Shown here: positions 25,682-34,629 of the stretch, piece after piece
Layout of the letters: the number at the start of each line of letters is the position of its first letter
Numbering within the stretch: position 1 is the first letter of the stretch
NCBI RefSeq assembly: GCF_000013085.1
Contig: NC_007643.1
Span: 1,535,001 to 1,599,000, forward strand
DNA: 64,000 nt
Source of the DNA: Rhodospirillum rubrum ATCC 11170
GTDB taxonomy: Bacteria; Pseudomonadota; Alphaproteobacteria; Rhodospirillales; Rhodospirillaceae
Direction of reading: 5' to 3'
Program-made: the position numbers and the translations under genes
Notes under the pieces: generated by a model
What the model was told of the DNA's origin: nothing
Database searches by the model: none
The model's input: only the letters and a program-made list of their open reading frames with translations

Positions 25682-27355
25682 ATGTCCAAAACTGGTACAG
25701 ACAAGAAGTGGGACCACCGATCCGTCGATACGGCGGAGCGGCTCGCGGCGGCGGCCCGGTTCATCGGCCCTGGCAAGGAAGTCAAGGCGGCCGACACCGT
25801 GGCCCTGCTCGAAGCGGTCATTCGCGCCGGTGATCGGGTCAACATCGAAGGCAACAACCAGAAGCAGGCCGATTTCCTCGCCGAATGCCTCAATAAGGTC
25901 GACAAGAGCAAGATCCATGACCTGCACATGGTGCAGTCGGCGGTTCCGCTGCCCGTCCACCTTGATCTGTTCGAGAACGGCATCGCCAAGAAGCTGGACT
26001 TCGCCTTCGGCGGCCCCCAGGCCGGCCGTGTCGCCAAGTTCATCAAGGAAGGCAAGCTCGAGCTCGGCGCCATCCACACCTATCTGGAACTGTTTGGCCG
26101 CTACTTCCTCGATCTGACGCCGCGCGTGTCGCTGATCTGCGCCTATAAGGCCGACCGCCAGGGCAACCTCTATACCGGCTTCAACACCGAAGACACCCCG
26201 ACCATCGTCGAGGCGACCAAGTTCCGCCAGGGCATCGTCATCGCCCAGGTCAACGAGATCGTCGACACCCTGCCGCGCGTCGATATTCCCGCCGATTGGG
26301 TCGACGTGGTGATCGAATCGCCCCAGCCGTTCTTCCTCGAGCCGCTGTTCACCCGCGATCCGGCCCTGGTGACCGACAGCCAGATCCTGCTTGGCATGCT
26401 TTGCCTGAAGGGCATCTACGCCGAATACGGCGTGCAGCGCATCAACCACGGCATCGGCTTCCTGACCTCGGCCATCGAACTGATGCTGCCCACCTACGGC
26501 GAAGAGCTGGGGCTGAAGGGCAAGGTCTGCACCCATATGATCCTCAACCCCCATCCGACGATGATCCCGGCGATCGAATCGGGTTGGGTGGACACCATTC
26601 ATTGCTTCGGCGGTGAATTGGGCATGGAGGAGTATGTCGCGGCCCGTCCCGACATCTTCTTCGTCGGCCCCGACGGCACCTTGCGCTCCAACCGCGCCTT
26701 CGCCCAGACGGCCGGTCACTATGCGCTCGACATGTTCATCGGCGGCACGCTGCAGATCGACAAGTTCGGCAATTCCTCGACGGCGACCGCCAACCGCGTG
26801 GCCGGCTTCGGTGGCGCCCCGAACATGGGCTGCGATTCCAAGGGCCGTCGTCACTCGACCGCCAGCTGGCTGAAGTGCGGCGCCGAACAGCCCACCCTTG
26901 ATCGTCAGCTCGGCACCATGCCGCGCGGCAAGCGCTTGGTGGTGCAGGGTGTCGAGACCTTCGGCGAAGGGCGCGCTCCGGTCTTCGTCGACAAGCTCGA
27001 CGCCTGGGAACTGGCCGAGAACGCCGGTTTGGATCTGCCGCCGGTGATGATCTACGGCGACGATCTGACCCATGTGGTGACCGAGGAAGGCATCGCCTAC
27101 CTCAACCGGTGCCCCGACATCGACTCGCGTATGGCCGCCATCCGCGCCGTCGCCGGCTACACCGAGCTCGGCCTGCAGGCCAAGCCCTCGGAAACCCGTG
27201 CCCTGCGCGACGCCGGTATCGTCAAGACCCCGGAAGACCTGGGCGTGGACCGCTCGCGCGCCAATCGTTCGATGCTCGCGGCCCGCAATATCCGCGATCT
27301 GGTGAGCTGGTCCGGTGGGCTCTACAACCCGCCCGCGCGGTTCCGCAACTGGTGA
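25682..27355 (+). CDS. madA: Malonate decarboxylase acetyl-S-ACP:malonate ACP transferase (alpha subunit)
   Basis: Exchanges malonate for acetate on the acyl carrier protein, forming malonyl-S-ACP. The 557-residue protein matches MadA/MdcA in length and in segments such as NIEGNNQKQADFLAECLNKV, LDFAFGGPQAGRVAKF, TYLELFGRYFLDLTPRVSLI and GGAPNMGCDSKGRRHSTASW. It opens the uninterrupted madA-E-C-D-H-K-F series, with 17 bases to madE. Confidence 0.95.
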   Translation: MSKTGTDKKWDHRSVDTAERLAAAARFIGPGKEVKAADTVALLEAVIRAGDRVNIEGNNQKQADFLAECLNKVDKSKIHDLHMVQSAVPLPVHLDLFENGIAKKLDFAFGGPQAGRVAKFIKEGKLELGAIHTYLELFGRYFLDLTPRVSLICAYKADRQGNLYTGFNTEDTPTIVEATKFRQGIVIAQVNEIVDTLPRVDIPADWVDVVIESPQPFFLEPLFTRDPALVTDSQILLGMLCLKGIYAEYGVQRINHGIGFLTSAIELMLPTYGEELGLKGKVCTHMILNPHPTMIPAIESGWVDTIHCFGGELGMEEYVAARPDIFFVGPDGTLRSNRAFAQTAGHYALDMFIGGTLQIDKFGNSSTATANRVAGFGGAPNMGCDSKGRRHSTASWLKCGAEQPTLDRQLGTMPRGKRLVVQGVETFGEGRAPVFVDKLDAWELAENAGLDLPPVMIYGDDLTHVVTEEGIAYLNRCPDIDSRMAAIRAVAGYTELGLQAKPSETRALRDAGIVKTPEDLGVDRSRANRSMLAARNIRDLVSWSGGLYNPPARFRNW

Positions 27356-27372
27356 TAAAGGACCTTTGAACC

Positions 27373-27690
27373 ATGGCTTTGAACACCCTGGAATTCGACA
27401 TCAAGCATGACGCGGGCACTCCGGTTCTGAAGGCCCCCGTCCACATCGGCGTCGTCGGGTCGGGCGATATGGAAGTGCTGATGGAGCCCAAGGCTCTGGG
27501 CGGCGCGGTTTCGGTGCGCATCGTCACCCCGGTCACCGGTTTCGATGCGCTGTGGAAGCGCGTTCTGGAAGCCTTCGTGACCGAATCCGCGCTCGCCGAC
27601 GTCCGTGTCGAGATCAACGACAACAATGCCACCCCCGCCGTGGTCCTGCTGCGCTTGCGCCAGGCCCTGGCGGAAGCGGCTGGCAAGTAA
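27373..27690 (+). CDS. madE: Malonate decarboxylase acyl carrier protein
   Basis: A 105-residue carrier that holds the thiol group of 2-(5-phosphoribosyl)-3-dephospho-CoA. The GVVGSGDMEVLMEPK segment (Ser30) corresponds to the prosthetic-group serine region of MdcC/MadE, and the overall length fits. It cycles between acetyl-, malonyl- and thiol forms in the decarboxylase. It lies 17 bases after madA and 13 before madC. Confidence 0.93.
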   Translation: MALNTLEFDIKHDAGTPVLKAPVHIGVVGSGDMEVLMEPKALGGAVSVRIVTPVTGFDALWKRVLEAFVTESALADVRVEINDNNATPAVVLLRLRQALAEAAGK

Positions 27691-27703
27691 GGAGAGCAGC
27701 GAT

Positions 27704-28660
27704 ATGCCGAACTGGAAAGCCCTTCAGGACAGCAGCTTCCTTGAAGCCAACGCCCGCGATCGCGCCCTTGGCGTGGTTGACGAGGGGACCTTCACCGAGC
27801 TGGCCGGCCCCTTTGACCGCCGTTTCAGCCCGCACCTGGAAGTCCTTGGAGAAGCGGTCGAATTCGACGATGGCATCGTTACCGGCGTTGGCCGGATCGG
27901 CGTCACCCCGGTGTTCGTCATCTCCCAGGAAGGCCGCTTCATCGGCGGTTCGGTCGGTGAGGTCGGCGGCGCCAAGATGGTCAACACCATCCGTCTGGCC
28001 GTCGAGTTCCACGACCAGCTGGTCGCCAGCGTTCCCGATCTGACCGACGCCGAAAAGCCGATCGTCGTCATCTCGTTCGAGACCGGCGGCGTGCGTCTGC
28101 ACGAAGCCAATGCCGGTCTGCTGGCCCACGCCGAGGTGATGGATCAGATCCAGAAGGCGCGCGGCAAGGTGCCGGTGATCACCCTCATCGGCTCCAAGGT
28201 CGGGTGCTTCGGCGGCATGGGCTTCGTCGCCGCCGCCACCGACGTGATCGTCATGAGCGAATTCGGCCGCCTTGGCCTGACCGGTCCGGAAGTGATCGAG
28301 CAGGAAATGGGCAAGGAAGAGTTCGACAGCTCCGACCGGGGTCTGGTGTTCCGCACCACCGGTGGCAAGCACAAGTACATCATGGGCGATTGTAACTACT
28401 TGGTGGAAAACACCGTCGCCGCCTTCCGCGCCAAGGTGGCCGAGCTGGCCGTTCTGCCGATCTCGGCCTTCGAAGAGATGCGTCGCATCGGTTCGGCGGC
28501 GACGGTCGAGCGTCAGCTGCGCGGTGTCGCCCTCGCCGCCGAGATGCAGCCCAAGGACGCCCGCGACGTGTGGGCCAAGGCCGGCAACGCCAATGCCGCC
28601 GCCCTGACCGACCTGCCGCTCGCCGACTTCCTCGCCCAGGTCAAGCGTCTGAGCGTCTGA
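27704..28660 (+). CDS. madC: Malonyl-S-ACP:biotin carboxyltransferase subunit MadC
   Basis: The beta-like carboxyltransferase subunit (318 residues, crotonase fold) that with MadD moves the carboxyl group of malonyl-S-ACP to biotin on MadF. Visible are the GVGRIGVTPVFVISQEGRF and SVGEVGGAKMVNTIRLA segments, the oxyanion-forming GSKVGCFGGMGFVAAATD and FGRLGLTGPEVIEQEMG. ATG 27704 is chosen because GGAGAGCAGCGAT precedes it and the product then starts like the family. Confidence 0.94.
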   Translation: MPNWKALQDSSFLEANARDRALGVVDEGTFTELAGPFDRRFSPHLEVLGEAVEFDDGIVTGVGRIGVTPVFVISQEGRFIGGSVGEVGGAKMVNTIRLAVEFHDQLVASVPDLTDAEKPIVVISFETGGVRLHEANAGLLAHAEVMDQIQKARGKVPVITLIGSKVGCFGGMGFVAAATDVIVMSEFGRLGLTGPEVIEQEMGKEEFDSSDRGLVFRTTGGKHKYIMGDCNYLVENTVAAFRAKVAELAVLPISAFEEMRRIGSAATVERQLRGVALAAEMQPKDARDVWAKAGNANAAALTDLPLADFLAQVKRLSV

Positions 28661-28701
28661 GCCCGGCCGTCCGCCATAATTCCCCCTATCAGGAGTCAAT
28701 C

Positions 28702-29595
28702 ATGGACGTCACCGAAACCATGATGGGTAAGGGCCGCGAGGCGATCGACCTGATCGTCGATCCCCAGGGCTTTACCGAGAATACCGTCGGCAGCAAGACC
28801 TTCGATGATCCCGAGTTCGGCCCCGGCGCCGTTGTCGGCACCGGTCTGCTCAACGGGCAGACCTGCACGATCATCGCCAGCGATGGCAACGCCTTCAACG
28901 AGAAGTTCCCCGTCGTCTATGCCGGCATCATCGGCATGGAAGAGGGTTACAAGATGGCCCAGGCCGTCTATGCCTCGCTGGAAGCCGACGCCGACAAGCC
29001 GATCGCGCAGAAGCGCCCGCTGGTGCTGATCGTCGACACCCCGGGAAATGGTCCGGGCAAGACCGAAGAAATCTTCGGGATGAACAAGGCCACCGGCGCC
29101 TATCAGCTGGCTTTGGCCGAGGCCCGGCTCGCCGGTCATCCGATCGTCGCCATGGTCATCGGCCGCGCCATCTCCGGCGCCTTCCTCTGCCATGGCCTCC
29201 AGGCCGACAACATCCTGTCGCTGGACGCCAATTTCGGCACGATGATCCACGTGATGCCGCTGACCAGCGTCTCGCGCATCATCCGCAAGGATCTGGAAAC
29301 CCTTCAGGAACTCTCGAAGGGCAACCCGGTCTTCGCCGCCGGCCCGCGCTTCTTCTTCGCCTTGGGCGGGGTTGAGGAACTGGTGACCGCCATCGACGGC
29401 ATGCGTCCGGCCATCATCGCCCATATCGAGTCGATCCGTCAGGCCAAGCTGGCCGGCAAGCAGGACAGCCTGGGCCCCTGGGGCCGTGGCGCCCTGGGCG
29501 CCGAGCGCGGCGGCCGGGTGGTTCGCCCCGAGCTGATCGCCTTGATGAACGCCGAGTTCGCCGCCGTGGCCAGCCAGTACGCCCCGGCCCGCTAA
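28702..29595 (+). CDS. madD: Malonyl-S-ACP:biotin carboxyltransferase subunit MadD
   Basis: The gamma-like partner (297 residues) of the carboxyltransferase. Crotonase-fold segments are visible: VVYAGIIGMEEGYKMAQAVY, VLIVDTPGNGPGKTEE, VIGRAISGAFLCHGLQADNI and AAGPRFFFALGGVEEL. It pairs with MadC and begins 41 bases after it with a CAGGAG ribosome site. Confidence 0.94.
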   Translation: MDVTETMMGKGREAIDLIVDPQGFTENTVGSKTFDDPEFGPGAVVGTGLLNGQTCTIIASDGNAFNEKFPVVYAGIIGMEEGYKMAQAVYASLEADADKPIAQKRPLVLIVDTPGNGPGKTEEIFGMNKATGAYQLALAEARLAGHPIVAMVIGRAISGAFLCHGLQADNILSLDANFGTMIHVMPLTSVSRIIRKDLETLQELSKGNPVFAAGPRFFFALGGVEELVTAIDGMRPAIIAHIESIRQAKLAGKQDSLGPWGRGALGAERGGRVVRPELIALMNAEFAAVASQYAPAR

Positions 29596-29628
29596 CCTGA
29601 TACGGCCCGAAAAAGGACGGTGATTCTC

Positions 29629-30729
29629 ATGTCCGACGATCTGACGGTTCTCGAAGCGGCGCTCGACGCCTTCGGCAACGCTCCCACCCTGGGAGAGATG
29701 CCCCGGCGCACGCTGGCCGATAAAGGCATTGACGGCCCGACGGCCGCCCATGTCATCGAGGAGGTCCATACCCCGCTCAATCTGGCGTATCTGACCTTCA
29801 CGACCGGTTCTTCGGCGTTCCAGAACATCGTTGGCGTGACTCACGGCGAAATTTCGGGCCGCTGCGCCGTGGCCCGGACCCTGTTCGAAAGACTGGGGAC
29901 CGGGCCAGGGACGCGGATGCTGGTAACCTATCCGCCTTTGGTTAATGTCTTTGCCGCCGACGCCCTGCGCGCCTGCGACGTCAGTTGGGGCTTCCTCAAG
30001 CGCTCCAGCCGCGACGCCTTGCTGGTCGCGGCCTGCCGCGAACAACCCAAGATCATCCTGGGAGAGTCGTCGTTCCTGCGCGCCGGCCTGGAGCAGGCGG
30101 TCAAGCTTGGTTTGAAGGCCCATTTCCCCAAGGGCTGCGTGTTGCTGACGGCGGGAACGCCCCTTGATCAGGAGCTGCTGCCGGTCGCCGAGGCCTTTGG
30201 CTATACGGTTCACGATCTTTACGGCTGCCAGGAATTCGGCTGGCTGACCTTGGACGGCGTTCCCCTGCGGGACGATATCTCTTTGGTCGCCTCCCCCCGG
30301 GGGGAGGCCTACCGCGAGTTGGTGGTTGGCGGCTTGCCAATGGGCGACAGCTTTCTGATGTCGCCGTCGGGCCATGTCTGCGACCCCGACGGCAAGATCA
30401 TCACCTACCGCCGCGAGCGCACCTATCCCGAATACGAGGTGGTGGTGACCCATACCCGGGCGACGGCCGCCTCCACCGTGGAAAAGGCCGCCCGCACCAT
30501 TTTGCGCATCAAGGGCAGGGTGGTGAAGGTCGCCGCCGATCTGGTGACCGGGGCGCCGGCCACCCGACTGCTGTTGGTTCCTGGATTGCCCGGAGCCGAT
30601 GGCTTGTGGGCGGCGGGCATCCCCCTCGAAGGCCCCCAGGCCACCCGATTGTTCGACGATCTGGTTCAGGCCCAGGCCGATTTGCAAAAGACCGCCAAAT
30701 CCGATCCGGCCTGGATCAAAGGACGTTAA
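29629..30729 (+). CDS. madH: Deacetyl-ACP:acetate ligase
   Basis: Activates the malonate decarboxylase by acetylating the ACP thiol with acetate and ATP. The 366-residue protein resembles Malonomonas MadH, a compact relative of adenylate-forming enzymes. It has the TFTTGSSAFQNIVGVTHGEI segment (about residues 54-73, a P-loop-like region), LYGCQEFGWLTLDG and a late TILRIKGRVVKVAADLVTG segment. The start at 29629 (MSDDLTV) is preferred over GTG 29620 because AGGACGG is well spaced. It is followed by madK after two bases. Confidence 0.85.
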   Translation: MSDDLTVLEAALDAFGNAPTLGEMPRRTLADKGIDGPTAAHVIEEVHTPLNLAYLTFTTGSSAFQNIVGVTHGEISGRCAVARTLFERLGTGPGTRMLVTYPPLVNVFAADALRACDVSWGFLKRSSRDALLVAACREQPKIILGESSFLRAGLEQAVKLGLKAHFPKGCVLLTAGTPLDQELLPVAEAFGYTVHDLYGCQEFGWLTLDGVPLRDDISLVASPRGEAYRELVVGGLPMGDSFLMSPSGHVCDPDGKIITYRRERTYPEYEVVVTHTRATAASTVEKAARTILRIKGRVVKVAADLVTGAPATRLLLVPGLPGADGLWAAGIPLEGPQATRLFDDLVQAQADLQKTAKSDPAWIKGR

Positions 30730-30731
30730 GC

Positions 30732-31484
30732 ATGCTTCACCGTCGCCATACCCTTGCCCATATCGACCCCATCGCCCGCGCCCGGCTGCTGCCGGCGCTG
30801 ATCGAGGCCCTGCCTGCGGCGATGCGTGGCCCCGATATCGAAGCGCGGATCGAGCATGTGCTGATCTCGCGCGGCATTCCCGGCATCGTCTGCCGGCCGA
30901 CCGCGCCCTGCGGCGAAGGCGAAGGGCAGGTGGGTTTCGCCTTTCCCTTCCGAGTCGGGGCGCAGCGCGTGCGCGCCGCCGTGCCGGTCGCCAGAAGCCA
31001 GATCACCCGCTTCACCAGCCCGTGGGCGGTCATGGACCGCGCCGTCGGCCTGGAGCGGGTGCCCCACCGGGCGCTGACGGCGATCCACGCCATGGGGCGG
31101 GTGCTTGACGTGCCGGTCGGCTTGATTGGTTCGGCGGCGCTCGAGGCGATGAGCGGTCTGCCCTACGTCGAAGCCGCTTCGGATCTCGATCTTGTCGTCG
31201 AAGGGACGGACGCCAAGGCCCTGGCCTCGTTCTGGCAGGAAATTCAGATCATCTCGACCTGGCATAAAGTGAAGGTCGATGTAGAAATTGACTTTGGTCA
31301 TAAGTATGGCGTAAAGATGGCCGAATATTTTTCAGACTCTGCAAGTGTTCTTGCAAAGACAATTCACGGCGTTGAAGTTATGAACAAAGAGTTGTTGACG
31401 ACGAATATTGCCATATTGGCGGGAGTTTCCGCCGGTTCGGTAATGAAATCGACGGGGGCTCTTCAGTCGTCCCTGTCGGCCTAA
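30732..31484 (+). CDS. madK: Malonate decarboxylase holo-ACP synthase (phosphoribosyl-dephospho-CoA transferase)
   Basis: Transfers the phosphoribosyl-dephospho-CoA group made by MadG onto the MadE serine. The 250-residue MdcG/MadK/CitX-type protein has SAALEAMSGLPYVEAASDLD (near residue 137) and the DLDLVVEG and DVEIDFGHKYGVKMAEYF metal/nucleotide-binding acidic segments. From about 31265 to the stop the sequence becomes clearly AT-rich with rare codons (AAA, TTT, GTA, AGT), unlike the upstream two thirds. Confidence 0.88.
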   Translation: MLHRRHTLAHIDPIARARLLPALIEALPAAMRGPDIEARIEHVLISRGIPGIVCRPTAPCGEGEGQVGFAFPFRVGAQRVRAAVPVARSQITRFTSPWAVMDRAVGLERVPHRALTAIHAMGRVLDVPVGLIGSAALEAMSGLPYVEAASDLDLVVEGTDAKALASFWQEIQIISTWHKVKVDVEIDFGHKYGVKMAEYFSDSASVLAKTIHGVEVMNKELLTTNIAILAGVSAGSVMKSTGALQSSLSA

Positions 31485-31529
31485 GATTGAGTATCTCTAA
31501 GACTGTGTCTCTCAAGGAGTGAACGCACT

Positions 31530-31739
31530 ATGGATATCAAAGCGAAGATGCCGTCCGTGATCGTCTCGATCGATGTCGCCGTTGGCGCCACCGTGACCAA
31601 GGGCCAGACCCTGGTCGTTATCGAAGCGATGAAGATGAAGAACAACGTTCCGGCCCCCATCGACGGCACCGTGAAGTCGATCGCCGTGGCGGCTGGCGAC
31701 CGGCTGAAGCCCGGCGCCTTGATGATGGTTGTTGAGTGA
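31530..31739 (+). CDS. madF: Biotin carrier protein of malonate decarboxylase
   Basis: A 69-residue biotinyl domain with the canonical VIEAMKMKNN motif; Lys35 is the biotin attachment site, 35 residues from the C-terminus as expected. It accepts the carboxyl group from MadC/MadD and delivers it to MadB. AAGGAG precedes the ATG. It is the only biotin acceptor visible in the window and hence the likely client of the local biotin ligase. Confidence 0.96.
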   Translation: MDIKAKMPSVIVSIDVAVGATVTKGQTLVVIEAMKMKNNVPAPIDGTVKSIAVAAGDRLKPGALMMVVE

Positions 31740-31750
31740 GCTTGTGACTT

Positions 31751-31784
31751 CGGGGCGGCATGGGCCGCCCCGTTTCAAGTTTTT
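31751..31784 (+). terminator. Rho-independent-type terminator between madF and madL
   Basis: A 9-bp GC stem (CGGGGCGGC with GCCGCCCCG, loop ATGG) is followed by TTTCAAGTTTTT. It should end or attenuate transcription between the enzyme genes and the transporter genes. Confidence 0.8.
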
Positions 31785-31806
31785 GCCTCTCTAGGGGGTA
31801 CGTGAA

Positions 31807-32196
31807 ATGGTGATTTACGGTTTGTTCCTGATGGGCCTGTGCATGCTCATCGGTAACTTCGTTGGCAATTTGTTCGGTGCGATGCTCGGCATCTCCGCCA
31901 ACATCGGTGGCGTGGGTATCGCCATGGTGTTGCTGGTGGTGATTTCCCAGCGCCTCATGGACAAGAAGAAGCTCTCGGAAGCGGCCCAGGCCGGTATCGG
32001 CTTCTGGAGCGCGATGTACATTCCCATCGTCGTCGCCATGGCCGCCCAGCAGAACGTGGTGAGCGCCATGAACGGCGGGGCGCTCGCTTTCGTCGCCGGC
32101 CTTGGCGCGGTGTTCGTCGGCTTCCTGTTGATCAAGCCGATCAGCGCTCTTGGCGGTAAGTCCGATGTCGCCGAAGACAGCGTGAAGGGCCACTAA
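31807..32196 (+). CDS. madL: Malonate transporter subunit MadL
   Basis: A 129-residue integral membrane protein with about four hydrophobic segments, matching MadL of the two-component MadLM malonate importer. Its start VIYGLFLMGLCMLIGNFVG and the GISANIGGVGIAMVLLV segment are typical. It acts with MadM, whose gene begins two bases after its stop. An AGGGGGTACGTGAA ribosome region precedes it. Confidence 0.92.
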   Translation: MVIYGLFLMGLCMLIGNFVGNLFGAMLGISANIGGVGIAMVLLVVISQRLMDKKKLSEAAQAGIGFWSAMYIPIVVAMAAQQNVVSAMNGGALAFVAGLGAVFVGFLLIKPISALGGKSDVAEDSVKGH

Positions 32197-32198
32197 TC

Positions 32199-32972
32199 AT
32201 GTCCGGTTTCGTTGAAATCTTTACGAAGTCTTTGGCCGAATACCCGCTGATCACCGCCTTCGTCTTCGTCGGCGCCGCGATGTGGCTGTCCTATGCCGCC
32301 TCGAAGAAGCTGACGGCCGGTCGTGTTCATGGCTCGGCGATCGCCATCGTTCTCGGCCTGGTGCTGGCCTATATCGGTGGTAAGTACACCGGTGGCAAGA
32401 AGGGCATCGCCGACGTTCAGATGCTTTCGGGTATCGCCCTGATGGGCGGCGCCGTGCTGCGCGACTTCGCCATCGTCTCGACGGCGTTTGGCGTGCGTCT
32501 GGAAGAGCTGAAGAAGGTTGGCGTTCCCGGGGCCGTCGCCCTGGTGGTGTCGGTGGTGGTGGCGATCGCCATCGGTGCCGCGACCTCTTACGCCTTCGGC
32601 TATACCGATCCGGTCAGCATGGCCACGATCGGCGGCGGCGCCGCGACGTTCATCGTCGGTCCCGTCACCGGCGCCGCCTTGGGCGCGTCGTCTGAAGTGA
32701 TCGCCCTGTCGATCGCAGCCGGCGTGGTCAAGTCGATCGCCGTTATGATCCTGACGCCGCTTGTCGCCAAGCGCGTCGGCCTGACCACCCCGGGTGCTGC
32801 CGCCGTTTACGGCGGAATCATGGGAACCACCAGTGGAACCGCCGCTGGATTGGCTGCAACCGATCCGAAGCTTGTTCCCTATGGCGCCCTGACGGCCACC
32901 TTCTACACCGGCTTTGGCTGCTTGGTGTGCCCGTCGATTGGTTATCTCGTTCTGAACGCGATGTTTGGCTGA
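32199..32972 (+). CDS. madM: Malonate transporter subunit MadM
   Basis: A 257-residue polytopic membrane protein, the larger subunit of the MadLM malonate carrier, likely Na+-coupled. The GRVHGSAIAIVLGLVLAYIG segment, GGGAATFIVGPVTGAALGAS and the C-terminal GGIMGTTSGTAAGLAATDPK are characteristic. It ends the mad series. A small hairpin (TTGTCC-GCAA-GGACAA, 32977-32992) follows the stop directly. Confidence 0.93.
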   Translation: MSGFVEIFTKSLAEYPLITAFVFVGAAMWLSYAASKKLTAGRVHGSAIAIVLGLVLAYIGGKYTGGKKGIADVQMLSGIALMGGAVLRDFAIVSTAFGVRLEELKKVGVPGAVALVVSVVVAIAIGAATSYAFGYTDPVSMATIGGGAATFIVGPVTGAALGASSEVIALSIAAGVVKSIAVMILTPLVAKRVGLTTPGAAAVYGGIMGTTSGTAAGLAATDPKLVPYGALTATFYTGFGCLVCPSIGYLVLNAMFG

Positions 32973-33157
32973 GACCTTGTCCGCAAGGACAACACGACGT
33001 TCAAGACGGGAAAACCGCGCTTTTTACAGTTGGACCGCCAAAGCGGGCTTGTCAAGGGATCGGGGATTGGGACTGCGGGCCGCCTGCCCTGGGGCTTAAC
33101 GCCCCCCGCCGTTCCCGGCTCCGTCGTCTCCCGACTTGCCCGTCCTTCCGCCGATCG

Positions 33158-33182
33158 CCGCCTCTCCCCCGGGAGACGGCGG
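33158..33182 (+). promoter_or_regulatory. GC-rich stem-loop in the leader of the biotin importer genes
   Basis: In the 254-base gap between madM and bioM, TCTCCC-CC-GGGAGA extended by CCGCC/GGCGG with one bulged C forms an 11-bp stem 45 bases upstream of bioM. It could regulate bioMNY or terminate read-through from madLM. No known biotin riboswitch exists, and no BirA-type operator was recognised. Confidence 0.4.
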
Positions 33183-33226
33183 TGGGCGGGAGGGCCCCAC
33201 GTCTTCCCCCTTGGGGACCACACTCC

Positions 33227-33907
33227 ATGACCACCATCGAAATCGCCGCCGTTCATCAGCGTTTTGACACCTTTGAAGCCCTGCGCGGCATCGATTTGAT
33301 GTTGACGGAACGCCGGATCGGCATCGTCGGTGGCAATGGATCGGGCAAAAGCACCTTCGCCCGTTTGCTCAACGGCCTTCTGGTTCCGACCGAAGGCAAG
33401 GTGCTGGTCGATGGCCTCGATACCGCCCGTTCGGGCAAGGCCGTGCGCCGCAAGGTCGGCTTCGTTTTCCAAAATCCCGATAATCAGATCGTCTTCCCCG
33501 TGGTCGAGGAGGACGTGGCCTTCGGTCTCAAGGGGCTGAAGCTGCCAAAGGCCGAACGCGACGCCCTGGTCGACCAGGTTCTCGATCGCTTTGGCCTGGG
33601 CGCCCTACGGGCCCATTCCTCCCATGCCCTGTCGGGCGGGCAAAAGCAGCTTCTGGCTTTGGCCGGGGTGCTGATCACCCAACCCGACTGCGTGGTGTTC
33701 GATGAACCAACGACGCTGCTTGATCTGCGCAACGCCCGCAAGGTCGCCGGCGTGATTCGCGATCTCGAGCAAAGCGCCATCGTCGTGACCCATGACCTGG
33801 GCCTTCTCGCCGATTTCGACCGGGTGATCGTTTTCGAAAACGGCAAGGTCAGCATCGATGACCGTCCCGGTCCGGCGCTGGCGCGCTATATCGGCACCAT
33901 GCAATGA
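33227..33907 (+). CDS. bioM: Biotin ECF transporter ATPase
   Basis: The 226-residue ABC ATPase of the energy-coupling-factor type biotin importer. Walker A GGNGSGKST (residues 35-43), FQNPDNQIVFPVVEEDVAFG (typical of ECF ATPases), signature LSGGQKQ and Walker B CVVFDEPTT are intact, as is the H-loop VVTHD. ATG 33227 starts a complete family-length protein. The stop overlaps the bioN start as ATGA. Placement after the biotin-dependent malonate genes suggests shared purpose. Confidence 0.92.
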   Translation: MTTIEIAAVHQRFDTFEALRGIDLMLTERRIGIVGGNGSGKSTFARLLNGLLVPTEGKVLVDGLDTARSGKAVRRKVGFVFQNPDNQIVFPVVEEDVAFGLKGLKLPKAERDALVDQVLDRFGLGALRAHSSHALSGGQKQLLALAGVLITQPDCVVFDEPTTLLDLRNARKVAGVIRDLEQSAIVVTHDLGLLADFDRVIVFENGKVSIDDRPGPALARYIGTMQ

Positions 33908-34629
33908 GCCGCCGCCCGCCACGTCTGGCGCTGTCGCCGTTGCACCGCCTGCCCGCCGGGGTGAAGCTTGGCTGTCTGGCGGTCACGGCGAGCGCGCTGC
34001 TGCTGGTCGAGGACTGGCGGGGGATCATGGCCGCCCTGGTGGCGACGGCGCTGCTTTACCGGCTGGGCCGGCTGTCCTGGCGCGCCCTGCTTGGGCAACT
34101 GCGGCCTTTGCTGTGGCTGCTTTTGCCGCTGTTCGTGGTTCAAGGCCTTGGCGGGTCGTGGGCCGAGGGCGGCGTTGTCGTGCTGCGCATCGCCACCCTG
34201 GTGCTGCTTGCCGCCCTGGTCACCCTGACGACGCGCACCGACGCGATGATCGAAACCATCGAGCGCGGGCTTGCGCCCTTTGCGCGTTTTGGCGTCGATC
34301 CGGCCAAGGTTGGTCTGGCCTTTTCCCTGGCGCTGCGCTTCATCCCGGTGATCGGCAGCCAAAGCGCCGAGATCCGCGATGCCCAGCGGGCGAGGGGGCT
34401 GGGGCGCAATCCCTTGGCCCTTGCCCTGCCGTTGATCGTGCGCACGCTCAAGATGGCCAATGATGTCGCCGACGCCATCGATGCCCGCTCGACCGATGGC
34501 GAGGACGACGAGGCCTTGCCCGTCGCCCGCCGCTCCCCCCCTTCAGACATCCTGCCGACGAGGCTCCCATGCGCGGACATCGCACCACCACCAAGGACAT
34601 CGTTCACATCGCCCTGTTCGCCGCGCTGA
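33904..34629 (+). CDS. bioN: ECF transporter transmembrane (T) component
   Basis: A 241-residue membrane protein with several hydrophobic segments and two coupling-helix motifs, AQRARGLGRNP and ADAIDARSTD, that contact BioM in ECF transporters. The last 30 or so residues are Pro/Arg/Ser-rich and overlap the bioY start by 61 bases, an unusual extent; BioN proteins usually end soon after the second coupling motif. Loss of an earlier stop codon is one explanation. Confidence 0.85.
   Translation: MSRRPPRLALSPLHRLPAGVKLGCLAVTASALLLVEDWRGIMAALVATALLYRLGRLSWRALLGQLRPLLWLLLPLFVVQGLGGSWAEGGVVVLRIATLVLLAALVTLTTRTDAMIETIERGLAPFARFGVDPAKVGLAFSLALRFIPVIGSQSAEIRDAQRARGLGRNPLALALPLIVRTLKMANDVADAIDARSTDGEDDEALPVARRSPPSDILPTRLPCADIAPPPRTSFTSPCSPR

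Noticed and set aside
33158-33182. A biotin- or thiamin-type riboswitch before bioM
   Set aside because: Only a simple GC hairpin is present; no THI-box or other known riboswitch core was seen, and no natural biotin riboswitch is established.
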